From: an uncultured Ulvibacter sp.
Lineage (GTDB): Bacteria; Bacteroidota; Bacteroidia; Flavobacteriales; Flavobacteriaceae
Length of the DNA stretch: 39,172 nt
Direction of reading: 5' to 3'
Assembly: GCA_938041335.1 (NCBI GenBank)
Contig: CALIAF010000001.1
Span: 1-39,172 of the forward strand
Part shown: positions 23,981 to 31,471 of the stretch, piece after piece
Layout: the number at the start of each line of letters is the position of its first letter
How positions within the stretch are numbered: the stretch's first letter is position 1
Program-made: the position numbers and the translations under genes
The notes under the pieces: generated by a model
What the model saw: the letters and a program-made list of their open reading frames with translations, nothing else
What the model was told of the DNA's origin: nothing
The model's database searches: none

Positions 23981-25606
23981 CTATCCTAAAAATGGATATC
24001 TATAATCTACTGGAGTTACAAATGTTTCCTTGATCATTCTAGGAGAGATCCAGCGATATAGATTTAATTTACTTCCCGCTTTATCATTTGTTCCACTTGC
24101 ACGAGCTCCACCAAAAGGTTGTTGCCCTACAACGGCACCACTAGGCTTATCATTTACGTAGAAGTTACCTGCCGCATTCTGTAAACCATCAATGGCTTCT
24201 TCTAGCGCGTATCTGTCTTCACTAAATACCGCTCCAGTTAATGCATACTCACTTGTGTTGTCTACAAGCTCTAATGTCTCTGCCCATTTCTTGTCTTCAA
24301 AAACATAAACGGTAACGACAGGTCCAAATAGCTCTGTACACATTGTAGTGTACTTAGGGTCTTTTGTTACAATCACAGTAGGCTCAATAAAGTATCCTTT
24401 ACTCTTGTCGTGACCACCTCCTACTATAACATCTACATTTTTGTCTGCTTTAGCGCTGTCAATAAAACTAGCTAATTTGTCAAAAGAACCTTCGTGAATC
24501 ACTGCAGTTATAAAATTGCTCATATCTTCTGGAGATCCTATTTTAAATGACTTCACGTCCGTTACAAGTTGTTCTTTAACATCTGCCCAGATACTTTCTG
24601 AAACATATATACGACTTGCAGCACTACATTTTTGACCTTGAAATTCAAACCCACCTCTTGCTATTGCCGTTGCAACTTGAGCAGGGTTTGCAGATTTGTG
24701 AGCGACAATAAAATCTTTACCTCCAGTTTCACCTACAATACGTGGGTATGTTTTATAGTTGTGAATATTGGTTCCTATTTTTTGCCAGATGTCTTTAAAT
24801 ACGTGTGTAGAACCTGTAAAATGGATTCCGCTAAAATCTGGACTTGCTAATACCGTATCTGTAATCATTACAGGATCTCCCATTACCATATTAATAACGC
24901 CGTCTGGCACACCTGCTTCTTTAAAAATATCAAGAATTACCTTTGCAGAATATACTTGGCTATCACTTGGCTTCCATACCACTACGTTACCCATTAATGC
25001 TGCACTTGCTGGCAAGTTTGCTGCAATGGCCGTAAAGTTAAAAGGTGTAATTGCGTAAACAAATCCTTCAAGAGGTCTGTATTCAAGACGGTTCCAGGCT
25101 CCAGAAGTAGACTGCGGCTGCTCGTTAAAGATCTCTGTCATAAACTGCACGTTAAAACGTAAAAAGTCTATCAACTCACATGACGCATCAATCTCTGCTT
25201 GAAATATATTTTTAGACTGCGCCAGCATTGTTGCTGCGTTTATCTTTGCTCTGTATGGTCCAGCAATTAACTCTGCCGCACGTAAAAAGATTGCTGCACG
25301 TTGCTCCCAAGGCATTGCCGCCCATTTTTCTCTTGCTGCAAGTGCCGTGTCAATGGCGCTTTGCGCTAATTTTTTATCTGCTTTGTGGTAGGTTCCTAAA
25401 ATATGTTTGTGATCGTGTGGGCAAGACATGGTGCCTGTATCGCCAGTCTTTACGTCTTTACCATTAATATATAAAGGTACCTCTACAGTCGAGTTGTACA
25501 TCTCTTTATATGTTTTTGCCACTCTTGCACGCTCTGGTGAGCCTACTGCATAATCTTTTACAGGTTCGTTAACGGCTACTGGCACTTTAAAAAATCCTTT
25601 TCCCAT
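23981..25606 (-). CDS. pruA: L-glutamate gamma-semialdehyde dehydrogenase (1-pyrroline-5-carboxylate dehydrogenase)
   Basis: Second step of proline breakdown: oxidises glutamate semialdehyde (P5C) to glutamate with NAD+. A 541-residue ALDH4-type enzyme, in the length range of stand-alone P5C dehydrogenases. It shows the ALDH catalytic Glu293 in GETGGKDF and the nucleophile Cys327 in QGQKCSAASR. The Rossmann-type cofactor segment is TGSTHVFKDIWQKIG. The N-terminus (FFKVPVAVNEPVKDYAVGSP) and C-terminal ISPRMIKETFVTPVDYRYPF resemble the ALDH4A1 group. No putA or proline dehydrogenase gene is adjacent. It has a very good promoter (25694-25726) and is monocistronic. Confidence 0.97.
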   Translation of the reverse strand: MGKGFFKVPVAVNEPVKDYAVGSPERARVAKTYKEMYNSTVEVPLYINGKDVKTGDTGTMSCPHDHKHILGTYHKADKKLAQSAIDTALAAREKWAAMPWEQRAAIFLRAAELIAGPYRAKINAATMLAQSKNIFQAEIDASCELIDFLRFNVQFMTEIFNEQPQSTSGAWNRLEYRPLEGFVYAITPFNFTAIAANLPASAALMGNVVVWKPSDSQVYSAKVILDIFKEAGVPDGVINMVMGDPVMITDTVLASPDFSGIHFTGSTHVFKDIWQKIGTNIHNYKTYPRIVGETGGKDFIVAHKSANPAQVATAIARGGFEFQGQKCSAASRIYVSESIWADVKEQLVTDVKSFKIGSPEDMSNFITAVIHEGSFDKLASFIDSAKADKNVDVIVGGGHDKSKGYFIEPTVIVTKDPKYTTMCTELFGPVVTVYVFEDKKWAETLELVDNTSEYALTGAVFSEDRYALEEAIDGLQNAAGNFYVNDKPSGAVVGQQPFGGARASGTNDKAGSKLNLYRWISPRMIKETFVTPVDYRYPFLG

Positions 25607-25693
25607 GATGTTATAATTGTTGTTTCCTTTGTAGCATTTCGGTTGCGGTAACTAAATCGGAAATATTAAATATTTTGTAAACTTTTAAGGCTG

Positions 25694-25726
25694 CAAAGAT
25701 ACTTAATTTACAAATCAAAATTCAAA
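25694..25726 (-). promoter_or_regulatory. Promoter of pruA
   Basis: On the minus strand TTTG (25726-25723) is followed after 21 bases by TATCTTTG (25701-25694), a full match to the Bacteroidota -33/-7 arrangement. The start site should be near 25687, with an untranslated leader of about 80 bases. Confidence 0.75.
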
Positions 25727-25782
25727 CATACGGTGCTCTGAAAATTTGACTTATTTTTGATTAACTAAAAAATATTTTATCT

Positions 25783-26487
25783 GTGTGTACAGTCACATTT
25801 TATCCAGTTTCTAAGACTTCATTTATTCTTACTTCAAATCGTGATGAAGCGCCAGGGAGAGACACTCTCGCGCCAGCTATTTATACCATGAATGAGGTGC
25901 AATGTCTTTATCCTAAAGATGCTGTAGCAGGTGGGACCTGGATTGGCGTTTCAGAAAAAAAGAGATTAATCTGTTTGTTAAATGGAGGTTTTAAGGCACA
26001 CAAACGGGAGCAGGCCTATAGTATGAGCAGGGGTATTGTGGTTAAAAACCTTCTTGTCGCAACTCATCTTGCTAAGGCAATAGCCGCGTTCAACTTTAAA
26101 GGAATAGAACCCTTTACAGTTATTGCAATAGAATATCTCGATTCACTTACTTTAAGTGAGTTGGTTTGGGATGGAGTCAAAGCGCACTTTACAGAAAAAC
26201 CAATGGTGCCTACTATTTGGTCTTCCTCCTTATTATATACGCAAGAAATGAAGCAGAAACGAGTACAATGGTTTACGCAATTTCTAGAAAACAACAAAGT
26301 TGATAAAACCAATGTCCTTGATTTTCATAAAACTGCTGGAGAGGGTAGTAAGGAGTATGATTTAATAATGAATCGTGGTTTTGTACAAACAAAGTCTATC
26401 ACACAAATTACGTACACACTGGGCCAAGTTGCCATGCGATATGAGGACCTTCAGGTTCAGAAGATTTCCGAAGCTATGCTTAGTTAG
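25783..26487 (+). CDS. NRDE family protein (TANGO2-like), GTG start
   Basis: A 234-residue protein. The GTG start at 25783 places Cys at position 2 (M-C-T-V-T-F), which fits the family, whose members carry a conserved N-terminal Cys and the NRDE motif; here the motif is SNRDEAPGR (about 18-26). GGTWIGVSEKKRLICLLNGG is the second conserved block. The fold is related to Ntn hydrolases. The eukaryotic relative TANGO2 has been linked to haem and lipid handling; the bacterial role is not established. The 3' end overlaps the convergent apaG gene by eight bases. Confidence 0.9.
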   Translation: MCTVTFYPVSKTSFILTSNRDEAPGRDTLAPAIYTMNEVQCLYPKDAVAGGTWIGVSEKKRLICLLNGGFKAHKREQAYSMSRGIVVKNLLVATHLAKAIAAFNFKGIEPFTVIAIEYLDSLTLSELVWDGVKAHFTEKPMVPTIWSSSLLYTQEMKQKRVQWFTQFLENNKVDKTNVLDFHKTAGEGSKEYDLIMNRGFVQTKSITQITYTLGQVAMRYEDLQVQKISEAMLS

Positions 26488-26866
26488 CTCCTTGAGGTGT
26501 TATCAACTTAAAATTAGGTATGATTACCTGAAATAATGCTGTGGTATTAAAATTAACCATTTCATAATAACCGCCCATCTCGCCAAAATCTCCAAGCAAT
26601 AAACAGCCACTGCTATACGTGTGCGACTCGCCAGGTTTAAGTACGGGTCTTTTGCCTATAACGCCATCGCCATAGACGTATTCAATCTCATTTAGAGAAT
26701 CTTTAATTGCCCAATATCGTTTTTTTAACTGTACGACATCTTCACCGTTATTTTCAATCTTAACGAGGTATGAGAACGCATTACAAGCCCGTCCTTGATC
26801 GACAACTTTGCCTTCATAACGAGTTTTTACAGATACCTTTATGCCTTGTGTTACTTCTTGAAACAT
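26480..26866 (-). CDS. apaG: ApaG domain protein
   Basis: A 128-residue single-domain protein with the immunoglobulin-like ApaG fold. Signatures are YLVKIENNGEDVVQLKKRYW, the P-G-E-S-H-T-Y-S-S-G-C segment, and G-x-M-x-G-x-Y-x-M (GEMGGYYEMV). The family was named from a locus linked to cobalt/magnesium tolerance in enterobacteria, and the same domain occurs in some F-box proteins; its biochemical role is not settled. It is the last gene of a four-gene operon. Only one base separates its ATG from the stop of the DUF3667 gene, which suggests translational coupling. It overlaps the NRDE gene tail to tail by eight bases. Confidence 0.95.
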   Translation of the reverse strand: MFQEVTQGIKVSVKTRYEGKVVDQGRACNAFSYLVKIENNGEDVVQLKKRYWAIKDSLNEIEYVYGDGVIGKRPVLKPGESHTYSSGCLLLGDFGEMGGYYEMVNFNTTALFQVIIPNFKLITPQGAN

Positions 26867-26867
26867 A

Positions 26868-28115
26868 TTAATAAACAGCCCATGTTAGTAAAAAGAAAAT
26901 GGCGGCAACAGTAGTTGCACCCAATAAAAATACAATATTTAACAGAATAAATTTAATGATAGTTAAAAACCTATTTTCTTTATAAAAATTGCGCAGTGCT
27001 TTATAAAAATAAAAAGGCCCTACTAATCCAAATAAGATACCGATAAATATTTGCCTGCCAATAATGGTATCAGGTATTAAGGCAATGAGCATGGCGAGGA
27101 AAATAAAACTAAAAATGTGAAATATAAAGATCACATGTTCTACGTATGAGATTTTTCTATAGGCATAAAACAACCAGAAAAATAAAGCAAATATTGGGGT
27201 AAAGAAAAACAGGAAAAACGGAATTTTAGTGACCATGTAGGAGTAAAACCCATAGGGGTCGCCCTTAATTTTTTCAAGCGATTTATTTTTATTGTAAAGC
27301 CAGCGGTTTGTTTTTGTGTTTGCGTGACCCAGGCTGTCTAAGGCAGTCTTAGCATCTGTAATCTCAGTTTCATCATAAAAAGTAAAATAGGCGTCAAGCT
27401 TCTTAAAGGTCTTGTCTCCCCAAGACATAGTGTCAAGTTCTTTTGAGCTAATATAATTTGTGGGTTCTTTTTTTAGCGTGTCTTTTGTTTTTATTTGATC
27501 TTGGTATTTATTTATAGTATCAGTAATTTGTTTGAAAGATGGTTTGTCGCCATTTTCAAAATCGAAATGTTCTTCTAGAATTTCATCGGTTTTATCACCT
27601 TGAAATTTTGCATTAGAAAAGATGCCATCCACTGCTGTTAGTGAAGAGTTAAATTCATCCCTTTCGTCTGTAATGTATGTACTTACTACCGATGATATTA
27701 TAAAGTAGATGATAGAAACACTTAAAAAGAACCGAAAAGGATTGGCATACTTTAATCGTTGTCCATTGACAAAGTTTCTAGTAATCACTCCAGGTTTAAA
27801 GAGTAAGTCTTTTATGGTAAAACGAAGTCGTGAATCATAGCTAACTATACTGTTTATAAATTCGCCAAAAAAGTCGCCAAGTGATAACTGTTTAGTGCTG
27901 TTAAGTTGAGAGCAGTAAGGGCAGAAACGATCACTTAAGTCAAGCGGGTGCTTACAATTTAAGCATTCATTGCTCCGGTATTTAAAATGCCTGCGGCTTT
28001 TAGTAGAGACCTGGTCGGTTTTCTCAATGTCTGTGGTTTTCTCTTCGTTCACAGAACTAAGATAAAACCTTTTTTGAATTGTGAGGGTATTTATGCTTAG
28101 AAAAAGAGGTTCCAA
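26868..28115 (-). CDS. DUF3667 membrane protein with zinc-ribbon
   Basis: A 415-residue protein. A cytosolic N-terminal zinc ribbon, CLNCKHPLDLSDRFCPYC (about 52-70, two C-x-x-C pairs), precedes the DUF3667 core (STKQLSLGDFFGEFINSIVS, LLFKPGVITRNFVNGQRLKY). One membrane helix follows at about 128-145. A soluble charged insert of about 140 residues (150-290) precedes at least three helices at about 300-320, 330-355 and 385-412. The function of the family is unknown; it is very common in Bacteroidota. The start at 28115 is the only ATG; a GTG at about codon 22 (VNEEKTT) would give an N-terminus more like relatives, so the start is uncertain. It is in the plug-haemoglobin-DUF3667-apaG operon. 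Confidence 0.85.
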   Translation of the reverse strand: MEPLFLSINTLTIQKRFYLSSVNEEKTTDIEKTDQVSTKSRRHFKYRSNECLNCKHPLDLSDRFCPYCSQLNSTKQLSLGDFFGEFINSIVSYDSRLRFTIKDLLFKPGVITRNFVNGQRLKYANPFRFFLSVSIIYFIISSVVSTYITDERDEFNSSLTAVDGIFSNAKFQGDKTDEILEEHFDFENGDKPSFKQITDTINKYQDQIKTKDTLKKEPTNYISSKELDTMSWGDKTFKKLDAYFTFYDETEITDAKTALDSLGHANTKTNRWLYNKNKSLEKIKGDPYGFYSYMVTKIPFFLFFFTPIFALFFWLFYAYRKISYVEHVIFIFHIFSFIFLAMLIALIPDTIIGRQIFIGILFGLVGPFYFYKALRNFYKENRFLTIIKFILLNIVFLLGATTVAAIFFLLTWAVY

Positions 28116-28166
28116 CTCCCTAATAACTCTCCTTCAAGATATTAATAATAAAGAGATGCTTTTTGT

Positions 28167-28544
28167 TTAGGGATTCGTCTTTTCTATTTTAAATTGCATT
28201 AATGCGCCTATTTGCTGCGCTTTTGATAAAGCCAGGTCTGCGTTTGCTCCTTTAAAGTTTTCATTAATTGTTTTTTCCCATAACCCAAGCCAAGTTTTAA
28301 AAGCTAAAGGGGTGAGTGTTTTTTCTGCGTGCATGTTTAAATGTACTAACATGGGATTGCCTTTGTATTTGTTGCCGTGAAAAATTAAATCGTCCCAAAA
28401 GTCGCAAATGTGTACTTTATGCGTTTCAAAATGTTGTGCAACGACGTCGTTAAAATAGCGGGAAATTTCTGGGTGAACAATGGCTTGGTCGTAGAAATTA
28501 TCAATAAGAAAGGTTAGATCTTGTCTCGTGCGTATGTCTTTCAA
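28167..28544 (-). CDS. Group III truncated haemoglobin
   Basis: A 125-residue 2-on-2 globin that binds haem. Group III patterns are visible: LIDNFYDQAIVHPEISRYF at the N-terminus, then the CDFWDDLIFHGNKYKGNP segment, the proximal-His region MLVHLNMHAEKTLTPLAF, and a C-terminal FKTWLGLWEKTINENFKG helix. Such globins have been linked to oxygen, NO or peroxide chemistry; the substrate here is unknown. The ATG lies six bases after the stop of the Plug gene, so the two are in one operon. Confidence 0.93.
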   Translation of the reverse strand: MKDIRTRQDLTFLIDNFYDQAIVHPEISRYFNDVVAQHFETHKVHICDFWDDLIFHGNKYKGNPMLVHLNMHAEKTLTPLAFKTWLGLWEKTINENFKGANADLALSKAQQIGALMQFKIEKTNP

Positions 28545-28550
28545 ATCAAC

Positions 28551-29804
28551 TTAGTTATTAGTAATTCGCTCTGAGTTTGCGTAGCCTACACCGATAATTC
28601 GGTCAAAGCGACCTCCTTGATCTCTGTAATACACCATTACTGTATATTCATTTTCAGTTTGCCAGAAGTCTCCAGATATAGCGCCAGTATCAATGTTGCC
28701 ATTGCGGTCTACTAGAACGTATTGATAATTATAAAAGCCTTGTTTAAATAAACGACTGTTTTTGTATTTGTCATTTGCTTTGTCGTATTTCATATACGTT
28801 GAGCCATCTATGGTCCAGTTATTAAACCCTCCATAAATGTGAATTTCTTTATCACCTATATCTTCAAAATGGTTTAGGCTAAAATGCATCCGCACATATT
28901 CTGCTTCAATGGCAGAGTTGTCTGCGTCAATGTTTCGCACCACAAAAGTCCCGTTCACATCTGGGTTGTAGGTGTAGGGGCGGTCATGCCTGACAATATT
29001 AGTGAATAAATAGTTTTCGTAAATATCATTCAGTTCTACGCGTCGCACCCCATTTACAGCAGAGCGCACTTCTTTATTATCAAAAGCTAAAAACTCATTA
29101 CCACCTCCAAAAGAGGCTTCTTGATCGTACCTATAAATGAGCTCGCTGCCTATCGTGTATTGCGGTTTTAAATCTCTTATCGCAGCGTGAATGTTATTGT
29201 TTTTAATAACTAAGGTATGTAGGTTTTGCTTCGGGTTTATAAGCAGTAGTGTTGGGCTGTTGATAGTAAAATTAACAACTTGTCTCTGGTCTACATATTT
29301 CAAATCACGGGAGCGTTTTATGTCTACAGCCACACCAACTATGGGCTCCATAATCATAAATTTACGTGAAAAAATTAAATCTCCGTAGTCATTATAAATT
29401 GAGATGAGGTAGTTTCCGCTCTTTTTTAGAGCACGTGTTTCTCGATTAGGTATCGTTACATAATAATGAGAGAAAATCTGTAAAGTATTTAATGAGTTCT
29501 CATACGTTTCTATGCGTACATCATCAAAACCGTCTAGAAATTCGCTCTTAGAGAGGTCGCTTTCTGTCCAGTCAAAATTGTGGTGTGTAATTTTGTAGTA
29601 GTAGTCCTCTTCTTCACCATTTAAGGCGTCAAAGTTAAGCTGAAGACGCTCGCCTAATTCTATAATTGGGAGTTTGTTTAATGCTTGTCTGCCTTTAAAT
29701 TGGATGGTTTGTATAAATTCTGGAGCTCTTTTTTCTTCTGCTTGCGCGAAAACGTTAAAGGTTCCAAAAATGATAATGGTGATGGTTAAAAGTGATCTAG
29801 TCAT
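28551..29804 (-). CDS. Type IX secretion system Plug protein (DUF5103)
   Basis: A 417-residue exported protein with signal peptide MTRSLLTITIIIFGTFNVFA-Q. It belongs to the family formerly called DUF5103, whose Flavobacterium member Plug was found bound to the SprA outer-membrane translocon, where it closes the periplasmic side when no cargo is engaged. Family segments visible are YYYKITHHNFDWTESDLSKS, FMIMEPIVGVAVDIKRSRDL, GSELIYRYDQEASFGGGNEF and the C-terminal KQGFYNYQYVLVD, which suggests beta-sandwich domains. It is the first gene of the operon and divergent from nqrA. The window's T9SS cargo genes make the assignment sensible, and SprA itself is not in the window. Confidence 0.88.
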   Translation of the reverse strand: MTRSLLTITIIIFGTFNVFAQAEEKRAPEFIQTIQFKGRQALNKLPIIELGERLQLNFDALNGEEEDYYYKITHHNFDWTESDLSKSEFLDGFDDVRIETYENSLNTLQIFSHYYVTIPNRETRALKKSGNYLISIYNDYGDLIFSRKFMIMEPIVGVAVDIKRSRDLKYVDQRQVVNFTINSPTLLLINPKQNLHTLVIKNNNIHAAIRDLKPQYTIGSELIYRYDQEASFGGGNEFLAFDNKEVRSAVNGVRRVELNDIYENYLFTNIVRHDRPYTYNPDVNGTFVVRNIDADNSAIEAEYVRMHFSLNHFEDIGDKEIHIYGGFNNWTIDGSTYMKYDKANDKYKNSRLFKQGFYNYQYVLVDRNGNIDTGAISGDFWQTENEYTVMVYYRDQGGRFDRIIGVGYANSERITNN

Positions 29805-29904
29805 AAAAAACGCATTTGAGCGGTTAAATATAAAACAAAATTTGTGCCTAAAAATTGCCCTTTACCAAAGCTAGTTTATTTCCGAAGAAAATTATCATAA
29901 TTAA

Positions 29905-29935
29905 TTGTAATATGGTACTTTAATTCTTAAATTTG
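29905..29935 (+). promoter_or_regulatory. Promoter of the nqr operon
   Basis: TTG (29905-29907), a spacer of exactly 20 bases, then TAAATTTG (29928-29935): a full match to the Bacteroidota promoter. Transcription probably starts near 29942, leaving a leader of about 68 bases that contains a weak CTGT / ACAG hairpin with a T-rich loop (near 29952-29969). Confidence 0.8.
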
Positions 29936-30009
29936 CAGTCCCAAATCGAGCCTGTGTTTTTTTTTACAGATACGATGGGATTAAAAGACAATTTTAACAC
30001 GACTATCCT

Positions 30010-31362
30010 ATGTCCAAAGACATTAAGATTAAGAAGGGTCTCACCATTCGTTTAAAAGGCGAAGCGGATAAAACACTTTCAAATGCACCGCGTTCTAGAA
30101 CCTTTGCAATTAGACCTAGTGACCTTCATTTAATTACCCCTAAGTTAGTGGTAAGAGAAGGAGCGAAGGTACAAGCTGGCGATACAATATTCTACAGTAA
30201 AGATAATGAAGCTATCAAGTTTTCGTCTCCAGTAAGTGGCACGTTAACGGCTATTGAGCGTGGAGCAAAACGTGTAATTACTAAAATTACACTGGAAGGC
30301 GACCAGAAAGATGTGTTCAGAGATTTTGGTGTTAAGAAGCCAGAAACTATGGATGCTCAAGCAATAAAAAGCCACTTGTTAGAAGCGGGTTGCTGGCCAT
30401 TTATTATGCAGCGTCCTTATGCAGTGATTGCTAATCCTGAGGTAATGCCAAAGGCAATTTTTGTTTCTGGATTAAACACAGGACCACTTGCGGTAGATCT
30501 TGATTTTGCATTGCAAGGAAAAGAAAATGAGCTTCAAGCAGCATTGACAGCGTTGTCAAAATTAACGGAAGGCGCAGTGCACGTTACTTTAGACAAAAAA
30601 GGAAATTCTCCACTAGCGGGAATGAACGACGTTGTTATCCATAAGACAAATAATTTTCATCCAGCAGGAAATGTTGGGACGCAGATTAACAAACTAGACC
30701 CTGTTAATAAAGGAGAGGTAGTTTGGACGGTTGGAGCGCAAGACTTAGTAATTATTGGCGAGTTGCTTTTAACAGGCAAGTATAATGCAGAGCGCATAAT
30801 GGCGCTTGCAGGATCTTCTGTAAAGACCGCTAAATATTACAAAACAAGATTGGGTAGTGAAGTGGCAACCTTCGTGTATGATTCTGGATTAAATGAAGAG
30901 CATTCACGAATTATAAGTGGTAGTGTGCTTTCTGGAACAGCAATTTCGCCTAAAGAACATTTAGGGTTTTATGATACTGCAGTGACAATTATTCCAGAAG
31001 GAGATGATTATGAATTTTTTGGATGGAATAAGCCAGTTTTCAATAAAATATCTACTTCTCGAGCATTGACTTTTTCTTGGCTAACACCTAAAAAGAAATT
31101 TGATTTAAATACAAATACCAACGGTGAGCATCGTGCTTTTGTAGTAACTGGTGGATATGAGGCTGTTTTTCCTTTAGATATCTTTCCATTACAGATATTA
31201 AAGGCGTGTATGGTTCAAGACCTTGATGCGATGGAAGCATTAGGAATGTATGAAGTTGCACCAGAAGATTTTGCCTTAACAGAATTTGTATGTGTGTCTA
31301 AGCAGCCACACCAGCAGATTATACGTCAAGGACTAGATTTAATGTATAAAGAAATTGGATAA
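30010..31362 (+). CDS. nqrA: Na+-translocating NADH:quinone reductase subunit A
   Basis: NqrA is a membrane-associated subunit of the redox pump that oxidises NADH, reduces quinone and exports Na+. The 450-residue protein starts MSKDIKIKKGLTIRLKGEAD, has the IRPSDLHLITPKLVVREGAK segment and the FSSPVSGTLTAIERGAKR lipoyl/biotinyl-like domain. The C-terminal half includes IRQGLDLMYKEIG, as in Bacteroidota NqrA. It is soluble, without membrane helices, as known for NqrA. It is the first of six genes. The stop codon falls at the start of a 103-base repeat array, the only sizeable non-coding gap before nqrB. Confidence 0.97.
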   Translation: MSKDIKIKKGLTIRLKGEADKTLSNAPRSRTFAIRPSDLHLITPKLVVREGAKVQAGDTIFYSKDNEAIKFSSPVSGTLTAIERGAKRVITKITLEGDQKDVFRDFGVKKPETMDAQAIKSHLLEAGCWPFIMQRPYAVIANPEVMPKAIFVSGLNTGPLAVDLDFALQGKENELQAALTALSKLTEGAVHVTLDKKGNSPLAGMNDVVIHKTNNFHPAGNVGTQINKLDPVNKGEVVWTVGAQDLVIIGELLLTGKYNAERIMALAGSSVKTAKYYKTRLGSEVATFVYDSGLNEEHSRIISGSVLSGTAISPKEHLGFYDTAVTIIPEGDDYEFFGWNKPVFNKISTSRALTFSWLTPKKKFDLNTNTNGEHRAFVVTGGYEAVFPLDIFPLQILKACMVQDLDAMEALGMYEVAPEDFALTEFVCVSKQPHQQIIRQGLDLMYKEIG

Positions 31363-31463
31363 TTATTCATCGAGGTACGAGATGAAAAATATAAAAAATT
31401 ATTCATCGAGGTACGAGATGAAAAATGAAACAAAATTATTCATTTTTTAAAAAATGAAAAATG
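31361..31463. repeat. Three-copy tandem stem-loop array between nqrA and nqrB
   Basis: A 30-base unit is present perfectly twice (31361-31390 and 31397-31426). It reads AATTATTCAT-CGAGGTACGAG-ATGAAAAAT, with TTCAT / ATGAA arms. A third copy (31434-31463) keeps both arms but has TTTTTTAAAAA in place of the centre. Spacers are 6 and 7 bases. It begins on the nqrA stop codon and ends eight bases before the nqrB ATG. Each copy can fold as a hairpin, so it could set the nqrA:nqrB ratio by slowing RNases. Confidence 0.85.
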
Positions 31464-31471
31464 CGTAGCAT

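Noticed and set aside
29975-30055. 26-residue leader ORF overlapping the nqrA start
   Set aside because: It has no conserved features and runs out of frame into nqrA; a chance ORF is more likely than an attenuator.
31382-31450. 22-codon ORF (MKNIKNYSSRYEMKNETKLF and two more residues) between nqrA and nqrB
   Set aside because: It is made entirely of the repeat units; such peptides arise wherever this repeat type occurs and there is no sign of selection on the protein.
31361-31463. Possible CRISPR array
   Set aside because: Only two perfect repeats plus one changed copy, spacers of 6-7 bases and no cas genes; a hairpin repeat array fits better.
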